48,368 nucleotides of DNA from an uncultured Mitsuokella sp. (GTDB lineage Bacteria; Bacillota; Negativicutes; Selenomonadales; Selenomonadaceae). Each line of letters begins with the position of its first letter. The stretch's first letter is position 1. Position numbers and translations under genes: made by a program. Under the pieces are notes generated by a model. It was not told the origin of the DNA. It ran no database searches and saw only the letters and a program-made list of their open reading frames with translations. This document shows, piece after piece, positions 33,451 to 41,045 of this stretch. Location: NCBI GenBank assembly GCA_945877355.1, contig CAMCRT010000009.1, positions 1-48,368 of the forward strand, in the 5' to 3' direction.

Positions 33451-33903
33451 TTACTCCTTCTCGCTGGATTCCAGCGCCATGATTTTCCCTACGCGGCGCG
33501 CGTGGCGGCCGCCTTCAAACTTCGCCTCGAGGAAGGCCCGGACGATTTCCTCCGCAGGGCCCGGCCCGATGACGCGCCCGCCCATGGCGAGCACATTGGC
33601 ATCGTTGTGCTGGCGCGCCTTCTTCGCGGAAAATACGTCGTGGCAGAGGGCGCAGCGGATGCCATGGATCTTGTTCGCCGCGATGGAGATGCCAAGCCCC
33701 GTGCCGCAGAGCACGATGCCAAAGTCCGCCTTCCCCCCGGTGACATCGGCGCAGACTCTCTCGGCGATGTCCGGATAGTCCACCGAATCCGTGCCGAACG
33801 TACCCACGTCACTCACCTCGATGCCGCCGATATCCGCCAGCACCGCCTTCACCGCGTCCTTCAGCGCCACAGCCCCATGGTCGCTGCCTATCGTGATGTT
33901 CAT
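33451..33903 (-). CDS. rpiB: Ribose-5-phosphate isomerase B
   Basis: The 150-residue enzyme interconverts ribose 5-phosphate and ribulose 5-phosphate. The N-terminal MNITIGSDHGAVALK, the catalytic Cys in LCGTGLGIS near 63-71 and HDVFSAKKARQHNDANVL near 86-103 are typical. ATG 33903 follows GGAAGGTGG; an ATG at 33936 lacks a site. It heads the rpiB-glyA-upp-ychF operon. A TAGAAT -10 on the reverse strand lies at 33946-33951 without a good -35. Confidence 0.95.
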   Translation of the reverse strand: MNITIGSDHGAVALKDAVKAVLADIGGIEVSDVGTFGTDSVDYPDIAERVCADVTGGKADFGIVLCGTGLGISIAANKIHGIRCALCHDVFSAKKARQHNDANVLAMGGRVIGPGPAEEIVRAFLEAKFEGGRHARRVGKIMALESSEKE

Positions 33904-34015
33904 GCAAAACCACCTTCCCTTTCGCGATGCGTTCAAACCAATACTATTCTAGCACATAGCCCGCGAAAATCCTACCCTTTCCCCGCTTTGCCATAAAAGG
34001 AAGTTTCGGGCACAC

Positions 34016-34037
34016 AAAAAGGGCACCTCAGCGCCCT
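34016..34037 (-). terminator. Terminator downstream of the restriction gene
   Basis: On the reverse strand AGGGCGC and GTGCCCT enclose TGAG, followed by TTTTT (34020-34016). It marks the end of the restriction-modification unit. Confidence 0.75.
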
Positions 34038-34141
34038 CCGTCAATCGCAAGCTCATCCATGGCGAGAAACGCCAAGACACCTTTGCCCGCCCTCCTGTAG
34101 GAGGTCCAGCAGATTGTACTGTTTTTGACAGGCCTTGGGGT

Positions 34142-34900
34142 TCAACGCTTTATCTGCATTCCATCCCCGGAATTAAAGGTGACAAGTGCCTCCCAGTCAA
34201 TGCTTCCATCCTCCTTGCAGAAGCGATTCGAAAACTCACGCACCAGTCTGTTTGAGGCTTTGTTGTAGCTTTCCTTATAGGATACCACATATTGCTCTGG
34301 CAGGCTTCCCATGAATCCGATAATCTTCAAGTAGAAGGCATCGTCTCCCGTGAGCTCTGCCCAGAAGTGTTTTCCCGCCAGCTCCCGATACATCTTCGGC
34401 TTTCCTCGCCCTGTCTCTCTTTTTCTTCCATAGGCATAGCCGATAATCGCCTCGTAGCGAGCCTTGGCCTGCTGCGCCAGCTTGGAGGCCGCTATAAAAT
34501 TCTGCTCCTGACGTTTCTTGCTGTCCGCGTTAAACACCGACGTTCCGCTCTTTACGGCCACGGCATATATGGCATTGGCCTCCCTATCCTGCACCATGAT
34601 GTCGATGCCCTCCGCAAGAGCCTTGTTGCCACCGCTCGCTGCAATGGCCAGAGGTTCGAAGAAGCAGTTGCCGAAAATAGTCTCCTCGCTGGAGGAAACG
34701 AAAGCGCTTAGCACGCTGTCTACGATTTCCGACGCGCTTTCCATCGCCTTTGCCCGATAGAGGTATGGATTCTTCCGTTTCATGATTTTCACGATATCCA
34801 GACCGTCTATCTTTTCTATCAAGCTTGTATAAAAATCATCGAGGGCCTGCGCAATTGCCTTTGCAACCTCCTCCTGGTCATATCCCGTTCCAATCGCCAT
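34142..34900 (-). CDS. Type II restriction endonuclease, PmeII-like
   Basis: The 252-residue product resembles the PmeII family of type II restriction enzymes: VKIMKRKNPYLYRAKAM near 29-45, SASEIVDSVLSAF, SSEETIFGNCFFEPLA near 62-77 and the possible catalytic segment IYAVAVKSGTSVFNADS near 106-122 (xVK core). The start at 34900 (MAIGTGYDQEE) is set by GGAGGG six bases upstream. The start overlaps the methyltransferase gene by 23 bp. It cuts DNA not protected by the adjacent methylase; the recognition site cannot be read from sequence. Confidence 0.75.
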   Translation of the reverse strand: MAIGTGYDQEEVAKAIAQALDDFYTSLIEKIDGLDIVKIMKRKNPYLYRAKAMESASEIVDSVLSAFVSSSEETIFGNCFFEPLAIAASGGNKALAEGIDIMVQDREANAIYAVAVKSGTSVFNADSKKRQEQNFIAASKLAQQAKARYEAIIGYAYGRKRETGRGKPKMYRELAGKHFWAELTGDDAFYLKIIGFMGSLPEQYVVSYKESYNKASNRLVREFSNRFCKEDGSIDWEALVTFNSGDGMQIKR

Positions 34901-36110
34901 ATCCATCCCTCCATTCATGAACACCTGCCACAGCTTGTCCCGAGAAGCCTCCCAACTCCAAGGCGCTCCGGATCCTGTTGTGGATGCCGGTTCCCCGAAA
35001 CCGCTTTGTTTCCACCAGAGCCGACTTGTCCGCCACCGCAAGGATTGCCTGTCCGATTGCCTTCGCCAGGCCCACGGGCACGGCGTTTCCGATCTGCTTG
35101 TACTTTGCAGCCGTCGTTCCGACAAAAATCCAGTCCTCCGGGAACTGCTGCAGCCGTGCGTATTCGTGGACACTCAACGGCCTGTCCTGCACAGGGTGGC
35201 AGAGCATGGTCGCTTTCTGGGCCGGTGCTGTGGTAATCGTCGGAGCAGGCTGGGCGTAGGAAAGCCTCCTGTAAAATCCGACCTTCCCGCCGCCTGACCT
35301 ATATGCGCCCCCCATGGCCTCCGGGATAAGCTCCTTTGGAAGGTCGCGCCAATTTCCGCCCTCGGGAACCATGTGCAGATACCGCCTCCGCGCCGGTGTC
35401 AGCTTTCCGCACTCTCCGCCTTCATCCTCGATATCCCGGATTGCATCGCCGACGGTCCGCCAGCGATACTCCGGGTTCTGGTGCATCTGGAAATGCGTAG
35501 GTAATGGAAGAAAGATGTCCTCCCCATCTCTGCTTCCAATCAGGATAAACCTCTCACGAAATTGGGGGACCCCATAATTCACAGCATCGAGAATCCCATA
35601 GACCGTCTTATACCCTAGCTTTTCAAACTCCGCCAATATCACATCAAGCACCGTTCCAAGCTCTCTCTCGGTGCTCCTGTCCGACTCCGTATCCAAGAGC
35701 GGTATCAGCGGTGCCGACATGATGCCCTTCACATTCTCCATGACAAAAAAGCGAGGCCTCATGTAATCAATCATGCGGATGAAATCCATGAAGAGGCTGC
35801 CCCGCGGGTCATTGATGCCCAGCCGCTTCCCTGCCGTTGAAAATGGCTGGCAGGGCGGACCGCCGCATAGCAGGAAGGGCTCGCCTATCTGAAGTCCTGC
35901 CTCATCCAGCAGGGTCTCTGGACGGATATCCCGGATATCGCCGCCGACCACAGGATGCCCGTTGGCCTGCATTGTCCTGACGCAGGCCGGCTCGAAATCC
36001 TGCCCGACAGCCACATGGAGCCCTGCCTCCTGCAGTCCGATATCAAGCCCCATGGCACCGGAGAAAAGAGAAATCACATCTCGATTCGAGTCATATTCCT
36101 GGTACTCCAC
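34878..36110 (-). CDS. DNA cytosine-5 methyltransferase of the R-M pair
   Basis: The 410-residue enzyme has the C5-methylase motifs in order: I LFSGAMGLDIG near 15-25, IV GGPPCQPFSTAG with the catalytic Cys near 89, VI MENVKG near 123, VIII QFRERF, a variable target-recognition region (about 215-300), IX PAPTITTAPAQKATML and X GNAVPVGLA. The start is GTG at 36110 behind GGAGGAAACAGG. Gene order methylase then endonuclease with overlap lets protection precede cleavage. The block is more AT-rich than its neighbours, which suggests acquisition. Confidence 0.93.
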   Translation of the reverse strand: MEYQEYDSNRDVISLFSGAMGLDIGLQEAGLHVAVGQDFEPACVRTMQANGHPVVGGDIRDIRPETLLDEAGLQIGEPFLLCGGPPCQPFSTAGKRLGINDPRGSLFMDFIRMIDYMRPRFFVMENVKGIMSAPLIPLLDTESDRSTERELGTVLDVILAEFEKLGYKTVYGILDAVNYGVPQFRERFILIGSRDGEDIFLPLPTHFQMHQNPEYRWRTVGDAIRDIEDEGGECGKLTPARRRYLHMVPEGGNWRDLPKELIPEAMGGAYRSGGGKVGFYRRLSYAQPAPTITTAPAQKATMLCHPVQDRPLSVHEYARLQQFPEDWIFVGTTAAKYKQIGNAVPVGLAKAIGQAILAVADKSALVETKRFRGTGIHNRIRSALELGGFSGQAVAGVHEWRDGYGDWNGI

Positions 36111-36364
36111 CCTATCCTGTTTCCTCCTCCCAGCATGTGTCTCGCGAACATTTCCCCATATTATACGCGAGAACTACCTTGATTTCAAGCAACTGCACGA
36201 AATGCTTGCGCATCTGGATCTTTCCGATTACTCCTTTTTTCTGCATGGCAATCCCATTTGCCACATTTTCTGGAATCTTCTCTTGCTTGCCACCGAAAAA
36301 TTCGAGCTTCTGCATCGGGATTTCGGATTTGAAACCACCACATTGTAAGATATGTTGATTTGTC

Positions 36365-36631
36365 CTAGTCCAACTCCCACTTGTAATCATACGACTTGCG
36401 GTATGATGCGCCGTTTGCTGGAGCCTCGTCCTGTGGCAGGTTACGCACGGCCTTCGCTGCCTGGCGCTTATAAAACCTCGGCATGTCCGACTTGTGGCTC
36501 CGCCAGATCTGTACCATGCGTCCCTTTTTCGAGTCGCGATACACGCCCGTAAATATGAACCAGCGCTCCGCCCCGGTTTCCTTGTAGAGTGCTTCCATTC
36601 GCTTCTTGTCCTGAAGCTTCCTTTTATACAT
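36365..36631 (-). CDS. Small basic protein of unknown function (88 aa)
   Basis: ATG 36631 lies behind an AGGGGGCTGACAGGG stretch. The 88-residue product is very basic at the N-terminus (MYKRKLQDKKRMEALYKETG). A central ERWFIFTGVYRDSKKGRMVQ could form a beta-hairpin, followed by PRFYKRQAAKAVRNLP. The ORF is open further upstream but that part looks non-coding and contains a terminator. Composition suggests a nucleic-acid-binding protein; I recognise no family. It sits between the R-M genes and an Rpn gene in an accessory block. Confidence 0.6.
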   Translation of the reverse strand: MYKRKLQDKKRMEALYKETGAERWFIFTGVYRDSKKGRMVQIWRSHKSDMPRFYKRQAAKAVRNLPQDEAPANGASYRKSYDYKWELD

Positions 36632-37074
36632 CCCTGTCAGCCCCCTCTTTCCAGCTGGAATACACAAAAAGAAGACGTCTGGGCGCCTTCTCTCTATGAT
36701 TTGGTTTTCACAAACCGGATGCCAGTATCCTGCTATGATACGATTCTTCCTTATGCCAGCCTCATTTCTTTCGTCTCCTTTACCCGTATTGTACAAAAGA
36801 ACGCATGGAAATGCAACGGACTCCATCCCTACGTTTCCACCAGCTTTCCTAAAAATCTTGCAAGGACAACGCACTATGTCCACAAAGCGGACGTTTATCC
36901 GTAGATTTTCCAATGCTTTTCGGTTGTGAAATGAGGGATTCGATCCAGCTTTATTCCAGGGGCGGCCAAGGACGGTGCAAAACGAACAAGAAGAAAATTG
37001 CAGGCGCAGTCTGCGCCATTCCTCCGAATATGGTATAATGCTAGCAGGAACCTCTTGCGAAAGGAGGCAATGCG
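36632..37074 (-). promoter_or_regulatory. Promoter, leader and attenuator of the 88-aa gene; otherwise gene-free
   Basis: On the reverse strand TTGCAT (36811-36816) and TACAAT (36788-36793) are spaced 17 bp. The leader contains AAAGGAG before a four-codon ORF (MRLA, stop). It then reaches a terminator, AGAAGGCG/CGTCTTCT with T5 (36666-36691), only 35 bp before the 88-aa start. The rest, up to 37030, holds no gene I can support. A forward TATAAT at 37032-37037 probably serves the Rpn gene. Confidence 0.5.
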
Positions 37075-38055
37075 ATGATTTTGCCACCAGAAGAGCGCAT
37101 ACGAAAACAGATCCGTGCCTATGACCAGAAGGCGAAGAAAGTCCTGTCCATCAAGGCGATTCTAGCCTTCATCCTGCAGGAATGCGTCTTTGAATTCCAG
37201 GGCATGGCCCGCAAGGAAATCGAAAAGTGCATCGGGAAGACGCAGATCAGCAAGGTGCCCGTAGACCAGAATACGCCGCTTGTCCAGGGCGTTGAGTCGG
37301 AACATGGCAATCAGTCCGATGCCTATATCCGCTATGACCTGCTCCTTTACGCCACCGTGCCGGGGACGAAGGAGCGGATAAAGCTCTACATCAACATCGA
37401 AGCCCAGCGAACCATCCCGAAGGCCTATCCCCTGCTGCACCGGGCGAATGTCTACGTCGCCAACGGGATTGCCATGCAGAAGGGAATCGAGTACACCGAT
37501 AGCGACTATGGCAAGGTCAAGAAATGCTATAGCATCTGGATCTGCATGGAGGCCCCCGATGACACGACCGCCGTCAACAGCTACCGCTTCGCGGAAAGCC
37601 ATATCATCGGGAACCACACGGCAAAGGTGGCAGACTATGACCTGCAGACGATGGTCATGATCTACCTAGGGAAGGATCATAAGGCCAGCCCGATGATCGA
37701 GCTGCTGTGGGCGCTCTTCAAATCCGGAATCCCGACGCAGGAGCTGGAAGAAAAGCTGGAAGATGATTTTGACATACGGCTCACAAAGCCGCAGGCAAAG
37801 GAGTTGAATACGATGTGCAATCTTGGAGAAGGCGTATATATCCGTGGACGCGATAAGGGACTTATGGACGGACGCAGGGAGGGTCAGAAAGCAGGCCGGC
37901 GGAAAGGCCGTAAGGAAGGACAGAAAGATACCTGGATCCATTCGATTCGAAGCCTTCTGCTAAAGGGCAAGGTCAAAACAGCAGACGAGGCAATCGAATT
38001 GCTGGATATCCCGCAGGACGCGCGGGCGAAGGTTCTTGCAGGCCTTGCCCATTGA
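37075..38055 (+). CDS. Rpn-family PD-(D/E)XK nuclease / putative transposase
   Basis: The 326-residue protein follows AAAGGAGGCAATGCG. The nuclease core is SDAYIRYDLLLYATVPG near 81-97, then IKLYINIEAQ near 103-112 (D...ExQ). This is followed by RANVYVANGIAM and YSIWICMEAP, both typical of the family. The C-terminus has a low-complexity basic stretch, then AIELLDIPQDARAKVL, the short helix pair common to Rpn tails. It belongs to a different subfamily from the Rpn gene at 26750. Possible roles are genome recombination or defence; it sits next to an R-M system. Confidence 0.78.
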   Translation: MILPPEERIRKQIRAYDQKAKKVLSIKAILAFILQECVFEFQGMARKEIEKCIGKTQISKVPVDQNTPLVQGVESEHGNQSDAYIRYDLLLYATVPGTKERIKLYINIEAQRTIPKAYPLLHRANVYVANGIAMQKGIEYTDSDYGKVKKCYSIWICMEAPDDTTAVNSYRFAESHIIGNHTAKVADYDLQTMVMIYLGKDHKASPMIELLWALFKSGIPTQELEEKLEDDFDIRLTKPQAKELNTMCNLGEGVYIRGRDKGLMDGRREGQKAGRRKGRKEGQKDTWIHSIRSLLLKGKVKTADEAIELLDIPQDARAKVLAGLAH

Positions 38056-38113
38056 AAGCTCGCCAAAGACGTGACCCAATAAGACGGCTCAACACAACAA
38101 ATGTAGTTCCGAA

Positions 38114-38143
38114 AGAAGGCGCTCACACGAAGCGTCTTCTTTT
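38114..38143 (+). terminator. Terminator after the second Rpn gene
   Basis: AGAAGGCGC (38114-38122) pairs with GCGTCTTCT (38132-38140) with one G-U, followed by TTT. Its stem closely resembles that of the reverse-strand terminator at 36666-36691. Confidence 0.75.
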
Positions 38144-38158
38144 ATGTCCATTTTCAAG

Positions 38159-38578
38159 TCACTTGCCGAGCTTGCTGTCCTTGTCCATGCCAGAGGCCCT
38201 GCCCGTCTCCGGGGAGAAGTCCCGGGAGAGAAAGGCGTAGAGGAGGCCGTCGGTCAGGAACACGTTCCCTCCCGCCATGTAGTAGCCGTTGACGGTCTTG
38301 AGGTTCGTGTAGGCCATGTTCGGCGGCTGGAGGCCCCGGCGCTTCGGGTCGCTGCAGGGCCGGAGCCGCTTCGGATTGTCGGAAATGAGGTCGCTCTGGA
38401 TTCTTTCCATCGTCCTGTGCTTGATGTAGGGCACGTGGGCCACGACCACCTGCCCCCGCCCGATGATCTGCTCCTCCATGGAAGAAACCAGGATGCGGGC
38501 CTCCGCCGTCCCCAGGCCCAGCGCCGCGGCAAGAATCGCCGAGGCAAGGACGGCCCGTCCAAAGCTGCGAATGTCCAT
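38159..38578 (-). CDS. Exported protein resembling a truncated M48 peptidase
   Basis: A signal peptide (MDIRSFGRAVLASAILAAAL, cleavage near AEA) precedes a 115-residue mature part. The segment TVNGYYMAGGNVFLTDGLLYAFLS near 95-118 matches the block just before the HExxH zinc site in M48 metallopeptidases (N..A..GG.VF.T.GLL). The protein then ends in SPETGRASGMDKDSKLGK without HExxH. No HExxH appears in the other frames downstream. It is either a decayed peptidase or a non-catalytic relative. Confidence 0.55.
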   Translation of the reverse strand: MDIRSFGRAVLASAILAAALGLGTAEARILVSSMEEQIIGRGQVVVAHVPYIKHRTMERIQSDLISDNPKRLRPCSDPKRRGLQPPNMAYTNLKTVNGYYMAGGNVFLTDGLLYAFLSRDFSPETGRASGMDKDSKLGK

Positions 38579-38589
38579 GGCACATCCTC

Positions 38590-39993
38590 CTATAGAACCT
38601 GCAGGCAGGAGGCGAGGCGGGTGGCCAGCTCCTCCGTCAGGAGGGCGGGGTCGAGACCCGTGTAGTTCATGACGAAGGTGTGCTCTGCCTCCTCCCCTCC
38701 CTGGGCGTAGTAGGCAGAGAGCGGCGTCATGCGGATGCCCGCGGCGGCAAGGGCGGCGGTGAGGGCCTCGTCGCTCTTTTCCGTGTGGAAATGCAGGAGG
38801 AAGTGGAGGCCGGCGCCCCGCTCCTGGATCTCGAGCTTTCCCCGGAGGGGCTCCGACTTCAGCACGGCCAGGAGGCTCTCCCGGCGCCTCCGGTATTTGC
38901 TGCGCATGCGATTGATGTGCTTCTCCAGATACCCTTCGGCGATGAAGGCGGCGAGAGTATACTGCTCGAAGCTGGATACGGTGGAGCTCAGGAAGCCCAG
39001 CCTCTCCCGGAAGCGGGCGGCGAGAGTATCGGGCAGCACCAGGTAGCTCACCCGGATGGTGGGCGTGAGGGTCTTGGAAAAGGTATTCATGTAGAGGACC
39101 CGGCCGGCGGCATCGATGCTCATGAGGGTGGGGATCATGCGCCCCGTCATGCGCAGCTCGCTATCGTAGTCGTCCTCCACGATGTAGCGGCCCTCCCGCT
39201 CTGCGGCCCAGGCGAGGAGCTCGTAGCGGCGGGAGATGGGCATGATGCGGCCCGTGGGGAAGTGATGGGCGGGGCTGATGTGGAGGATGTCGCCCCCGGC
39301 CCCGCGGAGCGTCTCCGGCGCGATGCCCGCCCCGTCCAGAGGGCAGGCCACGCAGGTGGCGCCACTGGCCTCGTAGGCCCGGCGGATGCGTCCGTAGCCC
39401 GGGTCCTCCACGCAGTAGGTGCGGTCTCTGCCCAGGAGGGCCGGCAGGAGCATGGTGAGCTGCTCGGAGCCCGCGCCGATAACGATGTTCTCCGCGGGGA
39501 CGGAGAGTCCGCGAAAGGCGCCGAGATGAGCGGCGATGGCATCGCGGAGTACGGGCGCCCCGTGGGCAGGGACGGGCGAGAGGAGGTCGGCGGCCTGCTC
39601 ATTCTGGATGCGCCGCATGAGGCGCCGCCAGGTGTCAAAGGGAAAGTCCTCGGGCCGCACGTTCCCCGTGGCAAAGTCGTAGCGGTATTGGAGCGGCGGG
39701 GGTGCCTCGGAGGTGACAGGCGGCGTGGCAGGGCGCAGAGGGGCTGCGGCGCCAAGGGAGGAGGCGAAAACGCCCCGCTTCGGGATGGCGTGGCAATATC
39801 CTTCGGCGATAAGCTGGCCATAGGCGGCCTCGACGGTGATGGCGCTGACGCCGAGCTGGGCCGAGAGCGCCCGCCGGGAGGGCAGCCGCTCCCCCGCCTT
39901 GATGGCCCCCGTGCGGATGTCCTCCCGAATGAAGTCGTAGAGGGCCTCATAGAGGGGCTTTTTCCCGATCTGGGCAAAGGAATAGGTAAGCAT
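38590..39993 (-). CDS. MocR/PdxR-type transcriptional regulator
   Basis: The 467-residue protein joins a GntR-type winged helix (about 1-75, LPSRRALSAQLGVSAITVEAAYGQL) to a class I aminotransferase-like domain. That domain holds the PLP-site motif YIVEDDYDSELR near 270-281 and the lysine region NTFSKTLTPTIRVSYLVLP near 300-318. PdxR proteins sense pyridoxal phosphate and control vitamin B6 genes. The start at 39993 is preferred to 39999 on spacing to AGAAAGG. A near-perfect inverted repeat overlaps its -10. The divergent ECF S component may be its target. Confidence 0.88.
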   Translation of the reverse strand: MLTYSFAQIGKKPLYEALYDFIREDIRTGAIKAGERLPSRRALSAQLGVSAITVEAAYGQLIAEGYCHAIPKRGVFASSLGAAAPLRPATPPVTSEAPPPLQYRYDFATGNVRPEDFPFDTWRRLMRRIQNEQAADLLSPVPAHGAPVLRDAIAAHLGAFRGLSVPAENIVIGAGSEQLTMLLPALLGRDRTYCVEDPGYGRIRRAYEASGATCVACPLDGAGIAPETLRGAGGDILHISPAHHFPTGRIMPISRRYELLAWAAEREGRYIVEDDYDSELRMTGRMIPTLMSIDAAGRVLYMNTFSKTLTPTIRVSYLVLPDTLAARFRERLGFLSSTVSSFEQYTLAAFIAEGYLEKHINRMRSKYRRRRESLLAVLKSEPLRGKLEIQERGAGLHFLLHFHTEKSDEALTAALAAAGIRMTPLSAYYAQGGEEAEHTFVMNYTGLDPALLTEELATRLASCLQVL

Positions 39994-40020
39994 GGGCATG
40001 CCTTTCTGGTATTATAAAAA

Positions 40021-40084
40021 AGAATGGTCTTGGTTCTTTTCATAGAGCCAAGACCATTCTATACTGTTCTTCATGAAAGCGCAA
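40021..40084 (-). promoter_or_regulatory. mocR/pdxR promoter with a long inverted-repeat operator
   Basis: On the reverse strand TTGCGC (40079-40084) and TAGAAT (40056-40061) are spaced 17 bp. AGAATGGTCTTGG (40021-40033) and CCAAGACCATTCT (40048-40060) form 13-bp perfect arms, extended by GGTTC/GAGCC, across the -10 and start site. Since transcription begins inside the repeat, a DNA operator is more likely than an RNA terminator. Confidence 0.55.
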
Positions 40085-40148
40085 GACGCACTCAAAAACA
40101 TCAGGCTTTTCGTAGCCCGTCCGAAAGCCGTGTATCAGCTTCCTCGCA

Positions 40149-40486
40149 GACTCCCCCTGACCCTTCGGGCCATCCCCCTCTAGAGGGGGACGAGGCTAGG
40201 CTCAGCAGGTCGCAATGGGATGTAACGACCTTCTGTCAGGCTGATTTCCTGAGCACGTCCACCAGCCGCGCGTCAGCTCTCCCGCAGACTCCCCCTGACC
40301 CTTCGGGCCATCCCCCTCCAGAGGGGGACGAGGCTAAATCAGGCGTTTGGCAATGGACAGACACGGTGCGGAAGTGAGTGGGGACGGCGTTTGCGTCCTC
40401 CTGTCGTTACAATCCATTGCGAGCCTTGGAGTCTTGCTTGCCTCCCTCTCGAGGGAGGTGGCGCGCGTAGCGCGAGGTCGGGAGTC
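40149..40486. repeat. Family A repeat, composite with two right ends
   Basis: In inverted orientation, GACTCCCCCTGACCCTTCGG appears twice (40149 and 40287). Each is followed by GGCCATCCCCCTC.AGAGGGGG. One left end follows, CCTCCCTCTCGAGGGAGG and GCGCGCGTAGCGCG, ending GGGAGTC at 40486. This looks like a partial duplication or one element inserted beside another. It fills the gap before the ECF S gene. Confidence 0.85.
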
Positions 40487-40556
40487 TTGCTACTGGCCGT
40501 GACGACTTGCAGCACGCCCGCCGAGAACAAATAGAACCGAAAGGGATGTACCCACC

Positions 40557-41045
40557 ATGAAAAATGAAGCCTCTATCTCCGCGAAAGAGCTTACCCTCAC
40601 TGCCCTGATGACTGCCGTTGTCTTTCTCGCCACATTCGTGCCGAAGATCCCGATTCCCCTTGGGTATGCACATCTGGGGGACGCGGTCATATTCCTCTCC
40701 GTCTTCTTCCTGCCCCGGCGGGCGGCGCTCTTTGCGGCCTGCGTGGGGTCGGCCTTTGCGGACTTCCTCGGGGGCTTTGCCCTTTGGATCCTGCCGACGC
40801 TCCTCATCAAATTCTTTATGGCAGAGCTGGCCCTGCGGCTCTCGGGTCGGTCCCTCGGGCGGACGCTCGTGGCCTACCTCGTGGCCTCCCTCTGGATGTC
40901 TTTCGGCTACACGGTCTTCGGTGCGCTGCTCTACGATGGCTTCGCCGCCGCCCTGGCCTCCACGCCGGGCCTCCTCGCCGAAGGGCTGCTAAACAGCGCC
41001 GTCGCCATCGTTCTTCTGCCGGTGCTTCGCCGGCGGCTCGGCTGA
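40557..41045 (+). CDS. ECF transporter S component (vitamin uptake)
   Basis: The 162-residue membrane protein has five to six hydrophobic segments and the ECF S-component pattern: ELTLTALMTAVVFLATF at the start, then IPIPLGYAHLGDAVIFLSVFFLP near 32-54 (substrate loop) and GSAFADFLGGF. The S component binds a vitamin and docks on a shared EcfT/EcfA1/EcfA2 module encoded elsewhere. The nearby PdxR-type regulator suggests a B6 vitamer as substrate, by inference. Start ATG 40557 follows AAAGGGATG. Its 3' end overlaps dinB tail to tail by 57 bp. Confidence 0.85.
   Translation: MKNEASISAKELTLTALMTAVVFLATFVPKIPIPLGYAHLGDAVIFLSVFFLPRRAALFAACVGSAFADFLGGFALWILPTLLIKFFMAELALRLSGRSLGRTLVAYLVASLWMSFGYTVFGALLYDGFAAALASTPGLLAEGLLNSAVAIVLLPVLRRRLG

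Noticed and set aside
34040-34141. Possible protein tail LAFLAMDELAIDGG on the reverse strand
   Set aside because: It is a short open stretch without start or ribosome-binding site, placed between the restriction gene and its terminator. It is too short to support as a pseudogene.
36112-36390. A 92-codon reverse frame with an ANGIAMQK stretch also found in the Rpn protein
   Set aside because: The match is limited to about eight residues and the rest is unrelated. There is no ribosome-binding site, so at most it is a decayed fragment.
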